Assembly: GCF_029277305.1 (NCBI RefSeq)
Contig: NZ_CP119526.1
Length of the DNA stretch: 64,000 nucleotides
Direction: 5' to 3' (one strand)
Origin: Guptibacillus hwajinpoensis
GTDB lineage: Bacteria > Bacillota > Bacilli > Bacillales > Guptibacillaceae
Both the position numbers and the translations under genes were made by a program. The notes under the pieces are model-generated. The model was not told the DNA's origin and made no database searches. It was given only the letters and a program-made list of their open reading frames with translations. Shown here one piece after another: positions 26,142 through 35,172 of the stretch. Each line of letters begins with the position of its first letter. Within the stretch, counting starts at the first letter, position 1.

Positions 26142-26940
26142 AAATAAGGTAGCTATTATAACAGGATCAGGAAGAGGAGTTGGACGAGCGGTCGCCCTGA
26201 AATTAGCAGAGTCGGGTGCACGAGTAGTTGTATCGGACAAAGATGAAGAACCTGCTGCAGAAGTTGTAAAAGAGATTCACGAGTTAGGTGGAAACGCGAT
26301 TGCTTTTCCAGGTGATGTAACAGATGGTGATTTTTCAACTTCTATTATGGAGACAGCTGCAAAAGAATTTGGCAGTGTAGATATTCTCGTAAATAATGCT
26401 GGTTACACATGGGATAACTTGATTCATAAAATGACAGACGAGCAATTTCAAGCGATGCTAGACATCCATCTTATTGCTCCATTTAAACTTACTCGTGCCG
26501 CAGCACCTTATATGAGAGACGCAGCGAAAAAGGAGATTGCGAACGGAGAAGCTACCTATCGAAAAATTGTTAATGTGTCATCGGTTGCAGGGGTGATGGG
26601 AAACGTTGGTCAGGCAAATTATTCATCTGCTAAAGCGGGGATGATTGGCTTAACGAAAACAGTCGCTAAAGAGTGGGGACCGTTTAATATCAATTGTAAT
26701 GCTGTAGCATTTGGATTAATCGATACGAGACTCACACAATCGAAAGAAAAAGGTGAGACTGTGAATGGTGTAGCCGTTGGCATTCCTGAAAAGGTGAAAA
26801 AGATGTTCGAACAGTCGATTCCACAGCAGCGTGCCGGAACGGCAGAAGAAGCAGCTGCAGGGATTTTCTACCTCGCTTCTCCGTTATCCAATTATACGAA
26901 CGGACAAGTTCTTCACATTAATGGAGGTTGGTATACGTGA
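26134..26940 (+). CDS. Short-chain dehydrogenase/reductase (FabG-like)
   Basis: NAD(P)-dependent oxidoreductase acting most likely on the 3-hydroxyacyl-CoA made by the MaoC enzymes. 268 residues with the nucleotide motif TGSGRGVGRA, NNAG, and the catalytic Ser-Tyr-Lys (VNVSSVAG, then YSSAKAG). The C terminus carries the usual NGQVLHINGGW. I use ATG 26134 (MLKNKVAI), six bases after AAGGAGGAA; the upstream ATG at 26113 would run deep into the previous gene. Its stop codon overlaps the start of the CoA transferase gene. Confidence 0.92.
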   Translation: MLKNKVAIITGSGRGVGRAVALKLAESGARVVVSDKDEEPAAEVVKEIHELGGNAIAFPGDVTDGDFSTSIMETAAKEFGSVDILVNNAGYTWDNLIHKMTDEQFQAMLDIHLIAPFKLTRAAAPYMRDAAKKEIANGEATYRKIVNVSSVAGVMGNVGQANYSSAKAGMIGLTKTVAKEWGPFNINCNAVAFGLIDTRLTQSKEKGETVNGVAVGIPEKVKKMFEQSIPQQRAGTAEEAAAGIFYLASPLSNYTNGQVLHINGGWYT

Positions 26941-28001
26941 TGTTAGAAGGGATTCGGGTTCTTGATTTTACGCAAAACCTGCCCGGTCCATACGCTACGC
27001 TGAGATTAGCTGATATGGGGGCAGAAGTCATAAAAGTAGAGCCGCCAACCGGAGATCCAGCTCGTCACTTAGCAGGTGGTCTTGTATACGAAACGAATAA
27101 TCGTAACAAAAAGAGTATCATGGTTGACCTCAAGAAGGATGAGAACGTTCAAGCTCTTTATAAGCTAATCAAATCGATAGACGTAATTATCGAAAGCTTT
27201 CGACCAGGTGTAATGAAACGAATTGGTCTTGACTATGAAACCTTGAAAGAAATAAAAGAAGACATGGTGTACTGTTCCTTATCCGGATTTGGCCAAAGCG
27301 GAGAGTATGCTCATCTCGGTAGTCATGACTTAAATTACCAGGCGCTATCAGGGCTACTATCTCAATATGTGGATGATCATAATGATCCTGTTCATCCAAC
27401 CTTTACTACAGCAGATTACACGGGAGGACTCGTTGCTGTAGAACGAATTAGTTCTGCACTATTTCACAGAGAACGAACAGGTAAAGGAAGCTACTTAGAC
27501 GTGGCTTTAAACGATACATTTCAAGCGATGCTCACGTCACACGCTGGCTATCAAATGGAAAGTAACAAAAAAGATGGCCCACCTTTTCTAGAAGGAAGCG
27601 TTGTTTGTTATCATCTGTATCGGACAAAAGATGACCGGTTTATGTCGCTTGCTGCGCTTGAACCGCAGTTCTGGATGAACTTCTGTAAGGGAGTTAATAA
27701 AGAAAATTGGGAAGCGCTCGCTTTTGAAACGATCGACAGCACTGTTTACAGAAAGATGAAAGCGCTTTTCCGTGAGGGGACGATGAAAGACTGGGAGGTA
27801 TTTGGTCAGAAACACGATTGTTGCCTGTTCCCGGTATTGACGATCGAAGAGGTTCTCGGTCATTCATATGGAGAAACTAGAGGTCTTTTTTCGAAAGGTG
27901 AAGAGAAGCTAATTGTTTCCACATATCCAAATGCTCCAGCCTACCAAGCAATCGTGCACGAACAGTTTCAACAACTAATAAAGGAGTGTGATAAAACATG
28001 A
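26940..28001 (+). CDS. Family III CoA transferase (CaiB/BaiF type)
   Basis: Moves CoA between organic acids without free intermediates. The 353-residue protein opens with GIRVLDFTQNLPGPYATLRLA, the family III signature, and has DMGAEVIKVEPP, NRNKKSIMVDLK and the nucleophile region SHDLNYQALSG, where the aspartate after SH is the catalytic residue of formyl-CoA transferase relatives. Family III enzymes also act as alpha-methylacyl-CoA racemases, which would suit branched-chain substrates. Start ATG 26940 overlaps the previous stop. The neighbouring ligase gene begins four bases before this gene ends. Confidence 0.9.
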   Translation: MLEGIRVLDFTQNLPGPYATLRLADMGAEVIKVEPPTGDPARHLAGGLVYETNNRNKKSIMVDLKKDENVQALYKLIKSIDVIIESFRPGVMKRIGLDYETLKEIKEDMVYCSLSGFGQSGEYAHLGSHDLNYQALSGLLSQYVDDHNDPVHPTFTTADYTGGLVAVERISSALFHRERTGKGSYLDVALNDTFQAMLTSHAGYQMESNKKDGPPFLEGSVVCYHLYRTKDDRFMSLAALEPQFWMNFCKGVNKENWEALAFETIDSTVYRKMKALFREGTMKDWEVFGQKHDCCLFPVLTIEEVLGHSYGETRGLFSKGEEKLIVSTYPNAPAYQAIVHEQFQQLIKECDKT

Positions 28002-29608
28002 TGAATACCCCATTAACATTAACAGGCCTACTAAACAGAGCAGAGCGCTATTTCCCTAAAAAGGAGATCGTATCGAGGACGCTAAGCGGTGTACAGAGAT
28101 TTACATATGGCGAGTACGGGAAGCGGACGAGACGATTAGCAGATGCCTTGTCCAAGCTATCGATGGGAAAAGGCGATAAGGTAGCAACTTTTGCTTGGAA
28201 CACTCACCGTCATTTGGAAGCGTATTTCGCTGTACCGTGCACAGGTGCGGTTCTTCATATGGTAAACATCCGTTTATCACCTGAGCATGTAGCCTACGTG
28301 ATCAACCATGCCGAAGATAAAATCCTTTTAGTAGATGAAGATCTCGTACCGTTGATTGAAAAGGTTCAGTCAGAACTCAAAACTGTTGAGAAATATATTA
28401 TTATGTCTGATAAAGATACGCTGCCAGAAACGACATTATCACCTATTTACTCATATGAAGAGTTATTAAAAGAGGCGGATGAGGAATTCGTATTTCCAGA
28501 AGATCTTGATGAAAACACTCCTGCTGGGATGTGCTATACGTCAGCTACAACAGGGAATCCAAAAGGAGTTGTTTATACCCATAGAGGGATCGTGCTTCAT
28601 AGTATGGCAACTGGTCTAGCTGATTCACTAGCGCTGTCAGAACGTGATGTGTGCATGCCGATCGTACCGATGTTTCATGCGAATGCTTGGGGCTTACCTT
28701 TCGCATCCGTTTGGTTTGGAACAAAGCTAGTACTACCCGGACCGAATATGACGCCTCAGGCGATTGCGTCTCTTATCGAAGAAGAGAAGGTTACTCTAAC
28801 GGCAGGAGTCCCGACGATCTGGTTAGCATTTATTAATCTCCTTGAAAAAGAGAATTATGATATTAGTAGTTTACGAGCGGTTGTATGTGGTGGTTCAGCT
28901 GCACCAAAGAATATTATTCGAGCATTTGAAGAGAAGCATAATGTGCCGTTTATTCAAGGGTATGGCATGACTGAAACAAGTCCGCTCGTATCCCTTTCAA
29001 CGCTGACGAGTGAGATGGACAACATTTCACTAGAAGATAAAGTGGACACCCGTGCTTCCCAGGGTCTTGTTATTCCCGGGCTAGACGTTCGCGTCATTAA
29101 TGAAAACGGCGATGTTCCATGGGATGGAAAGACGATGGGCGAATTGATTGTACGTGGACCATGGGTAGCACATGAATATTATAAAGACGAACGCACAAAG
29201 GATACGTTTAGAAATGGGTGGCTTTATACAGGAGATATTGCAAAATTGAATGAGAGTGGGTACATCCAAATTACAGACCGCACAAAAGATTTGATTAAAA
29301 GCGGTGGCGAGTGGATTTCATCTGTGGACCTTGAGAACGCCCTCATGACACACGATGCCGTATATGAAGCAGCCGTGATTGCAGTTCCACATGAAAAGTG
29401 GCAAGAGCGACCGGTTGCTTGTGTGGTCTTACAAGAAGGATACGATGAAAGTATAAAAGATGAATTAGTTAGCGTATCCTCTCAATTCGCAAAATGGTGG
29501 ATCCCGGACGAGTTGATATTTATGGTCGAAATCCCCAAAACATCTGTAGGGAAATTTCTGAAACGTGCGCTTCGAGAAAAATTAAGTCAAGAAATGACGG
29601 TAGAATAA
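27998..29608 (+). CDS. Acyl-CoA synthetase (AMP-forming), AlkK-like, last gene of the operon
   Basis: 536 residues. ATP-binding motif YTSATTGNPKG (about 177-187; SATTGNPKG in place of the more usual SGTTG), QGYGMTETSP, GELIVRGPW, TGDIAKLNESGY, and the lysine motif KTSVGKFLKR. The SATTG variant and length are typical of medium/long-chain ligases of the AlkK type. Start ATG 27998 is nine bases after AAGGAGTG and overlaps the stop of the CoA transferase gene. A terminator follows at 29629, closing the operon that began at 19553. Confidence 0.92.
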   Translation: MMNTPLTLTGLLNRAERYFPKKEIVSRTLSGVQRFTYGEYGKRTRRLADALSKLSMGKGDKVATFAWNTHRHLEAYFAVPCTGAVLHMVNIRLSPEHVAYVINHAEDKILLVDEDLVPLIEKVQSELKTVEKYIIMSDKDTLPETTLSPIYSYEELLKEADEEFVFPEDLDENTPAGMCYTSATTGNPKGVVYTHRGIVLHSMATGLADSLALSERDVCMPIVPMFHANAWGLPFASVWFGTKLVLPGPNMTPQAIASLIEEEKVTLTAGVPTIWLAFINLLEKENYDISSLRAVVCGGSAAPKNIIRAFEEKHNVPFIQGYGMTETSPLVSLSTLTSEMDNISLEDKVDTRASQGLVIPGLDVRVINENGDVPWDGKTMGELIVRGPWVAHEYYKDERTKDTFRNGWLYTGDIAKLNESGYIQITDRTKDLIKSGGEWISSVDLENALMTHDAVYEAAVIAVPHEKWQERPVACVVLQEGYDESIKDELVSVSSQFAKWWIPDELIFMVEIPKTSVGKFLKRALREKLSQEMTVE

Positions 29609-29628
29609 AGACGATAAGTAATGAGTCT

Positions 29629-29656
29629 AACAGGCTTCTTGTTAAAGCCTGTTTTT
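29629..29656 (+). terminator. Terminator of the acyl-CoA operon
   Basis: AACAGGCTT, seven-base loop, AAGCCTGTT then TTTC, 20 bases after the last stop codon. Confidence 0.88.
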
Positions 29657-29786
29657 CTTATTGGTAAACGTGAAGGTTGTTTATGTGAAATTAAATTACA
29701 TTGAAAGAAGTATCAATGATAAGGTAATTACAATGAAAGAGGGTATAGAGTATAGAGAAGTATTTACTAGCTAAGGAGGAATTAGA

Positions 29787-30659
29787 TTGGAAGCGACACT
29801 AGTGATTGATGCACGCGCAATACTTGGGGAAGGGCCATCATGGGACGATCAGAAGCAGCTACTATATTGGGTTGATATTGAAGGTAAGAAGGTTCATGCC
29901 TATAACCCAATGACCGCTGGGAATATCGAGATGAAGCAGGAGCAAATGGTAGGCACGATTGCTCCACGAGAGTCCGGCGGTCTTGTCATGGCGATGGCTG
30001 GCGGTTTTTATGCTATGAACCTTTCCACGGAGAATGTAGATGCCATCACTGATCCCGAGAGTCATTTACCTCATAACCGTTTTAATGATGGGAAATGTGA
30101 TCCTGCTGGCCGATTTTGGGCTGGAACGACGCATCTAGAAGGTTTAAAAGGAGAAGGCGCACTCTATTGCCTTGATGAAAACCTCGAAGTGACGAAAAAA
30201 ATCGACCATGTGAGTACGTCGAATGGTCTTGCCTGGTCACCGGATACTCGCTACATGTATTTTATAGATACGCCAACGAAAAAGGTCGTTCGCTATGACT
30301 ATGATCTCACCACTGGGGATATCCGCAATCCTGTTGAAGTGATTACGATTCCTGATGGGGAAGGCATGCCTGATGGAATGACGAGCGATGTAGAGGGAAA
30401 TCTATGGATTGCTCATTGGGGAGGTTCTAAAGTAACAAGATGGAACCCAGATACAGGTGAAAGACTGCTAGAAGTTAACGTACCGGCGCTCAACGTAACG
30501 TCATGCGTATTTGGTGGAAAAGAACGAAACGAACTCTATATTACAACGGCACGAACCAATATGAGTGAAGAAGAACTAAAGCAGTTTCCGTATGCTGGCG
30601 GAGTGTTTCGAGTCAAAACAAAAACAAAAGGAAGTCGCACATACGTGTTTAAAGGATAA
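29787..30659 (+). CDS. SMP-30/gluconolactonase-family lactone hydrolase
   Basis: 290-residue six-bladed beta-propeller of the SMP-30/regucalcin/gluconolactonase family. The metal ligands are visible: Glu in LGEGPSWD (about 13-20), Asn in HNRFNDGKCDPAGRFWAG, Asn in STSNGLAWSPD and Asp in GMPDGMTSD. These enzymes open sugar lactones. Start TTG 29787, six bases after AAGGAGGA. It is separated from the acyl-CoA operon by a terminator, so it is probably its own unit. The sugar acid acted on is unknown; the galactose genes lie 6.7 kb downstream. Confidence 0.9.
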   Translation: MEATLVIDARAILGEGPSWDDQKQLLYWVDIEGKKVHAYNPMTAGNIEMKQEQMVGTIAPRESGGLVMAMAGGFYAMNLSTENVDAITDPESHLPHNRFNDGKCDPAGRFWAGTTHLEGLKGEGALYCLDENLEVTKKIDHVSTSNGLAWSPDTRYMYFIDTPTKKVVRYDYDLTTGDIRNPVEVITIPDGEGMPDGMTSDVEGNLWIAHWGGSKVTRWNPDTGERLLEVNVPALNVTSCVFGGKERNELYITTARTNMSEEELKQFPYAGGVFRVKTKTKGSRTYVFKG

Positions 30660-30735
30660 TCCTTTTCCCTTCCTTCCTATCTTAAAGTCTTCTATAATAG
30701 TAGGAAAATAATAGAAAATGAGAGGGAGGATGAGT

Positions 30736-32736
30736 GTGAAACTAAAATCACTTATCGCGATGGGGCTATTTTTGTTGCTTCTAGCAGGATGTTCGGATCA
30801 ACCATCAGCGGTTGATGCGTTCGATACATACGTGAAGGATTGGAATAAACAAGAGTTTAGTAGCATGTACGACCAATTATCTCCAGCTGCGAAAAAGGAG
30901 CTTTCTAAAGAAGATTTTGTTGAACGATATAAGTCTATTTACGGAGATGTGGAAGTTAAAGAGTTGAAAGTAAGCTTTCAAAAACCTGAAGAAGAACCTG
31001 AGCCTAATGAAGAGGGTGAAGTGACGTTCCCCTTTTCAGTGTCGATGGAAACACTAGCTGGCGAAGTTGCATTTGATCATGAAGCAACGCTTGTTCTGAC
31101 AGAAGGAGAAGACAGCGACTCTTTTGGCGTGAACTGGGATCCTTCGTTTATTTTTAAGGAATTAGAAGAAGGCGATGAGGTAGCGATTCGTTCTGCTGTT
31201 CCAGTACGCGGTGAAATTACCGATCGAAACGGTGAAGGATTAGCAGTCAACGGTACGGTAAAACAAATTGGTGTTGTACCACAAACGATTGAATCAGAGC
31301 AAGATAAGATTGTGAATGAGCTAAGTGAGACTTTGAAGATTAGCGTAGAGGATATTGAGAAAGAGCTTAATCAGGGTTGGGTGCAGTCTGATCCAACACA
31401 GTTCGTTCCGTTAAAAAGCGTCATGGAAAATGAGGAAGAGCTTATTACTGATGCTCAAGAAATTACGGGAGTGCAGATTAACGATACGACTGAGAGGATC
31501 TATCCTTTTGGTGAAAGTGCTGCTCATTTAACAGGTTATATCCGCCAGATGCAGAAAGAAGATCTTGAGGAGTATGGAGGAAAAGGCTACTCAAGCTATG
31601 AGAGCATTGGAAAAGCTGGCCTTGAACAAGTATATGAAGACGAGCTTCATGGTGTAACAGGATGGTCCATTGAAGTGAAGGGAGCAGATCCCAAGAAAGT
31701 GATCGCCAGTAAGGAAAGAGTTGATGGCGAGAACGTTCAAGTAACGATTGATGGAACTGTCCAACAGAAGTTATTTGAGGAGATTGGAAAAGATTCTGGA
31801 ACCGCGGTTGCGCTTCATCCAACAACAGGTGAGACGCTTGCTTTAACAAGCTCACCTTCCTATAACCCAAATGATTTTACACTTGGATTCGATGAAGGCG
31901 AGTATGCAAAGTTAGCTGATAATAAAGATCTCCCATTTTCAGCGAAATTTAACAAGACGTATTCACCTGGCTCAACGATCAAGCCGCTGACTGCTTCGAT
32001 CGCACTTCGCGATGGCGATCTTGATCCGAATGCGGTAGAGGAAATTGATGGTTTGAAGTGGGGAGCTGACTCAAGCTGGGGCGGATATAAAGTGACACGC
32101 GTGAAGCCTGCTGATCCAGAAGTAGACCTTGAAGAAGCGCTCATGCATTCAGATAATATCTACTTTGCACGCAAAGCGCTTGATCTTGGAGCTGAGAAAT
32201 TCCAAAAAGGTCTTGAGTCATTTCTCATCGGTCAAAAAGTAGACTTCCCGTTCCCTACTGAGAACTCTTCTGTTTCAACGAAAGCATTAAGCGAGAGTGA
32301 TATCTTATTAGCAGACTCCGGCTATGGACAAGGGCAGCTGCAGATCTCGCCATACCACCTGGCAATGACATATACAACGTTTGCGAATGAAGGGCAAATG
32401 ATTAAGCCTATTCTCAAAAAAGATGAAGATTCTCCCGAGATAGTAGAGGTCGTTTCGCCTGAGGTTGCATCAGTAGTGAATGATGCTCTTTCAAAAGTTG
32501 TATCGAGTCCTGAAGGAACGGCTCATGAACCTGTAGTAGAAAGCATCTCGATTGCAGGGAAAACAGGTACTGCTGAATTAAAAGGAGCGGGTGAAGAAAC
32601 CGGTCAGGAAAACGGTTTGTTCGTCGCTTATAACACAGATCGCAAAGACTTACTTATTGCGATGATGGTTGAGGATGCATCAAGTCACGATATTACTGGT
32701 AAAGTGAAGAAGGTTTTTGCTGAGATGCAGCCTTAA
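30736..32736 (+). CDS. Penicillin-binding protein, PBP3/MecA-type lipoprotein transpeptidase
   Basis: D,D-transpeptidase that cross-links peptidoglycan outside the membrane. About 666 residues from GTG 30736, six bases after GGGAGG; the ATG at 30718 and 30730 overlap the ribosome site. An N-terminal signal ends in LLLLAGC, a lipobox, so it is a lipoprotein. Then come a MecA-type NTF2-like domain (about 25-145), a dimerisation domain and the transpeptidase with STIK (413-416), SDN (472-474) and KTG (609-611). This architecture matches B. subtilis PbpC (PBP3) and S. aureus PBP2a, so low beta-lactam affinity is possible but not shown. Confidence 0.93.
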   Translation: MKLKSLIAMGLFLLLLAGCSDQPSAVDAFDTYVKDWNKQEFSSMYDQLSPAAKKELSKEDFVERYKSIYGDVEVKELKVSFQKPEEEPEPNEEGEVTFPFSVSMETLAGEVAFDHEATLVLTEGEDSDSFGVNWDPSFIFKELEEGDEVAIRSAVPVRGEITDRNGEGLAVNGTVKQIGVVPQTIESEQDKIVNELSETLKISVEDIEKELNQGWVQSDPTQFVPLKSVMENEEELITDAQEITGVQINDTTERIYPFGESAAHLTGYIRQMQKEDLEEYGGKGYSSYESIGKAGLEQVYEDELHGVTGWSIEVKGADPKKVIASKERVDGENVQVTIDGTVQQKLFEEIGKDSGTAVALHPTTGETLALTSSPSYNPNDFTLGFDEGEYAKLADNKDLPFSAKFNKTYSPGSTIKPLTASIALRDGDLDPNAVEEIDGLKWGADSSWGGYKVTRVKPADPEVDLEEALMHSDNIYFARKALDLGAEKFQKGLESFLIGQKVDFPFPTENSSVSTKALSESDILLADSGYGQGQLQISPYHLAMTYTTFANEGQMIKPILKKDEDSPEIVEVVSPEVASVVNDALSKVVSSPEGTAHEPVVESISIAGKTGTAELKGAGEETGQENGLFVAYNTDRKDLLIAMMVEDASSHDITGKVKKVFAEMQP

Positions 32737-32765
32737 GCATTTCGTTTTGATGAGGAACAAAGGTT

Positions 32766-32856
32766 TATTGTCCAAAACGCGGATTTAATAGCCGAATTCG
32801 AAAGATATGAGCCAAAATTCGATTATATTGTCCAAAAGCTCATTTTATTGTCTAAA
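32766..32856 (+). repeat. Short repeated motif TATTGTCCAAAA, three copies
   Basis: TATTGTCCAAAA at 32766 and 32826 and TATTGTCTAAA at 32846, that is 60 and 20 bases apart, in the non-coding stretch between the PBP gene and its terminator. Related AAAATTCGATTA and GCCGAATTCGA segments lie between them. Function unknown. Confidence 0.5.
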
Positions 32857-32873
32857 CCCAACTAAATACAAGC

Positions 32874-32922
32874 AAGGTTCCTACTCAAATTGACAACTTT
32901 CAACGGGTAGGAACCTTTTTTC
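32874..32922 (+). terminator. Terminator after the PBP gene
   Basis: AAGGTTCCTAC (32874-32884) pairs with GTAGGAACCTT (32907-32917), followed by TTTT. The loop is 22 bases long. Confidence 0.75.
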
Positions 32923-33012
32923 GTGAAAGTAAGGAATAGAAGAGGAATTCATGAGTCGAAAAAAGAAAGTAGTTAAGGATGGATAAAAAAGGATAAGAAA
33001 GGCGGATGTTTC

Positions 33013-33540
33013 ATGAAGAATGACCATAGCCTTTGTTTAATAGGTGAAAAAGAAGGATTCACACCTGAAATTGGCAGGCTAATTTCAATGATGGACTATG
33101 TGCGACATACAACAGAGGAAGAGATTAAAGGATTAACGATCGAGCAGCTAGATTTCAAGCTTGACGAAAAAGGGAATTCGATCGGGATGCTCCTTCAGCA
33201 TATGGCAGCAACTGAAAAAGCTTTTCAAATCATGACGTTCGAGGAACGTGAAATGAATGATGCCGAATGGAATGAGCTTAGCGTAGGACTTAATCTCGAT
33301 GAGAGAGCGAAGCGGGAGGTACATGGACATGACCTTGATTACTATTGGAGTGAACTTAGTTTCGTGCGTGCGCAAACACGTGATGAATTTCGCAAAAAGG
33401 ACGATGACTGGCTCGAGGGTGTTACCCCGTTTGGATGGGATGAACGAGCAAATCACTATTTCAAATGGTTTCATGTCATGGAAGATGAGATTAGTCATCG
33501 AGGTCAAATTCGATTAATTAAGAGAAGGTTAACTACATAA
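33013..33540 (+). CDS. DinB/DUF664-family protein
   Basis: 175 residues forming a four-helix DinB fold. The probable metal-binding histidines are in MLLQHMAATEK (about 61-71) and FHVMEDEISHRGQIRL (about 155-170), the usual places in the family. DinB-fold proteins include thiol-dependent transferases such as BstA-type bacillithiol enzymes, but most have no known substrate, and I cannot give one here. Start ATG 33013 behind AAAGGCGG. The next gene, a GNAT acetyltransferase, starts 41 bases later on the same strand. Confidence 0.8.
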   Translation: MKNDHSLCLIGEKEGFTPEIGRLISMMDYVRHTTEEEIKGLTIEQLDFKLDEKGNSIGMLLQHMAATEKAFQIMTFEEREMNDAEWNELSVGLNLDERAKREVHGHDLDYYWSELSFVRAQTRDEFRKKDDDWLEGVTPFGWDERANHYFKWFHVMEDEISHRGQIRLIKRRLTT

Positions 33541-33581
33541 GAATTCATTCAGTCATCAAAGGAAGAGAGAGGAAAAGACAC

Positions 33582-34139
33582 ATGTTTAAATACCAGGTTA
33601 ATGAAGATCTCTATTTAAGAATGTACACAATAGACGATGCTGCACCACTCTATCATTTAATTAATGAATCACGTGATCACTTGAAAGAGTGGCTAGCGTG
33701 GGTGGATTTCAACACGGACGTTGAAGCGTCGAAAGAGTGGATTAAGGGCACATTAAATGGCGTGATTGAAACAGGTGGTTACCCGAAAACGCTAGCGATT
33801 ATTTATCAAGAGGAGCTTGTTGGAACGGTTGGATTTAACGAAGTGAATCGGACACATCGGTATGCATCAATCGGCTACTGGCTTAGTGAAAAAAATCAAA
33901 AAAAGGGGATCATAACTGACGCTTGTCGGGCAATTGTTACCTATGGTTTTCAAGATATCGGACTCAATCGAATTGAAATTCGCGCTGCATCAGGAAACAA
34001 GAAAAGCCGTTCGATCCCTGAACGTCTAGGTTTTCAAGAGGAGGGCATCCTCCGCCAGATCGAACTAGTAAACGATGAATTCTATGATCATATTGTCTAC
34101 AGCATGCTTGCGAAAGACTGGCCAAAGAACGATGGTTGA
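33582..34139 (+). CDS. GNAT acetyltransferase, RimJ/RimL type
   Basis: 185 residues. It starts YLRMYTIDDAAPLYHLINESRDHL and has ASIGYWLSEKNQKKGI, where the acetyl-CoA-binding loop (Q/RxxGxG/A) is expected, then NRIEIRAASGNKKSRSIPERLGF, the classic C-terminal motif. This is the pattern of ribosomal-protein serine acetyltransferases like B. subtilis YdaF. The target is not known. Start ATG 33582 behind GGAAGAGAGG. Its stop overlaps the start of the hydrolase gene by eight bases, so the two are translationally coupled. Confidence 0.88.
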   Translation: MFKYQVNEDLYLRMYTIDDAAPLYHLINESRDHLKEWLAWVDFNTDVEASKEWIKGTLNGVIETGGYPKTLAIIYQEELVGTVGFNEVNRTHRYASIGYWLSEKNQKKGIITDACRAIVTYGFQDIGLNRIEIRAASGNKKSRSIPERLGFQEEGILRQIELVNDEFYDHIVYSMLAKDWPKNDG

Positions 34140-34974
34140 TGGCGAATTTGAGTATTATGTTGAGCGCATAGGAAAGGGAGAGTCGCTTGTTTTTCTACCT
34201 GCCGGAGGGTTTCCGGGCAATGAGGGAATGAATATCGCACACCAGTTACAAGAACACTATGAAACTCACATGCTTGATCTGCCTGGAATGGGAAGAGGAT
34301 CTGGATTCGAAGAGCGAGTGTCCTCGATTGATATGGCAGATTGGATAAAGAATTATCTTGATGCTAGAGAGATAAAGCAAGCTGTAGTTGTAGGCCATTC
34401 ACTTGGTGGCGCGATGGCCCTTAGCTTTGCAGTGCATTACCCTGAACGAGTAGATAAATTAGTTCTTCTTGACCAAGGGCATAAGCCATTTCCTAGAGTT
34501 CCAGTATCTGAATTCGGACCATTTGCAATCGCTTTTCCGCTAATGAATGTAATGGTTAGGACCATTGGCAAGCCTTTTACTGAGAGAATGGCGAGCTTTT
34601 TTAGTTCAGGTGACAGAGAGCTTGAAGATCAAGTTGATGCATTTTGTAAAGCCGTATCTATTGAGGAATCGGAGTATGTTCGGTTGGCCATTAAAGACCA
34701 GGTGAGCATGTCTGGTGATTCTCTTAATCTAATGTTTGGGTTCTATCATTTGAATCAAAAAAGGTTATGGAAACAGTTGCATGTTCCTACCTATCTTGCG
34801 TAGGCAACATTTAAAGGAATGGATCAAAAGGAAGCGCGAAGAACCCGAAAGCATATTCAAAAGTTAAAGAAAACGAATCTTCCTATCACGTATCGTTCAG
34901 TGGAAGGTGGCCATTACGTGCATTGGAGCGACGCACTCCTTTTACGAGATATCCAAACTTTTATCCAACAATAA
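34132..34974 (+). pseudogene. Alpha/beta hydrolase, interrupted by an in-frame TAG
   Basis: The frame from ATG 34132 (MVDGEFEYY) is open to TAG 34801-34803 and then continues, still in frame, to TAA 34972-34974 (280 codons in all). The first part has the nucleophile elbow VGHSLGG. The part after the stop has ATFKGMD and EGGHYVHW, which holds the catalytic histidine, then a final helix LLRDIQTFI. So the truncated product would lack the histidine and be inactive. Because sequence after the stop is still clearly coding, the change is recent, or a sequence error. The last ATG-to-stop reading, if translated, would be about 223 residues. Confidence 0.85.
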
Positions 34975-35008
34975 AAAAGCCTGCAGAGGAGTTCCCTTTC
35001 TCTGCAGG
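34973..35008 (-). terminator. Terminator of the small Fbp-like gene
   Basis: CCTGCAGAG (34980-34988) and CTCTGCAGG (35000-35008) form a nine-bp stem; on the minus strand it is followed by CTTTTTTATT. It may also stop transcription of the hydrolase gene. Confidence 0.75.
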
Positions 35009-35010
35009 TA

Positions 35011-35172
35011 TTATTTCATATCAACTTGCCCCATTAGTGCTTGTAATTCTTCGATTGTGCATTCGTATAATTGTTTATCTTTTAATCTATAAACGCCACG
35101 GTCCAATAGTCGTTGAATGAAAGACTGTTTTTGTTGGTTTGATTTTCTGTCAGTTGTTCTAAGATCAGTCAC
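35011..35172 (-). CDS. Small basic protein resembling Fur-regulated basic protein (Fbp family)
   Basis: A 53-codon gene from GTG 35172 to TAA 35011. The protein is basic at its N terminus (TDLRTTDRKSNQQKQ), then SFIQRLLDRGVYRLKDKQLYE and CTIEELQAL. The pattern of a short basic helix, LLxxGVY, KQLYE and T-x-EEL is that of FbpA/FbpC-type proteins, which in B. subtilis are made under iron limitation and act in the iron-sparing response with the FsrA small RNA. The ribosome site AGGAGGA lies eight bases upstream and a terminator follows. I could not identify a clear Fur box upstream, so regulation is not shown. Confidence 0.75.
   Translation of the reverse strand: MTDLRTTDRKSNQQKQSFIQRLLDRGVYRLKDKQLYECTIEELQALMGQVDMK

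Noticed and set aside
17348..29608. Ordinary fatty acid beta-oxidation (fad) operon
   Set aside because: No FadB-type hydratase/dehydrogenase or standard FadA thiolase; MaoC pairs, DUF35 and CaiB proteins indicate a different substrate.
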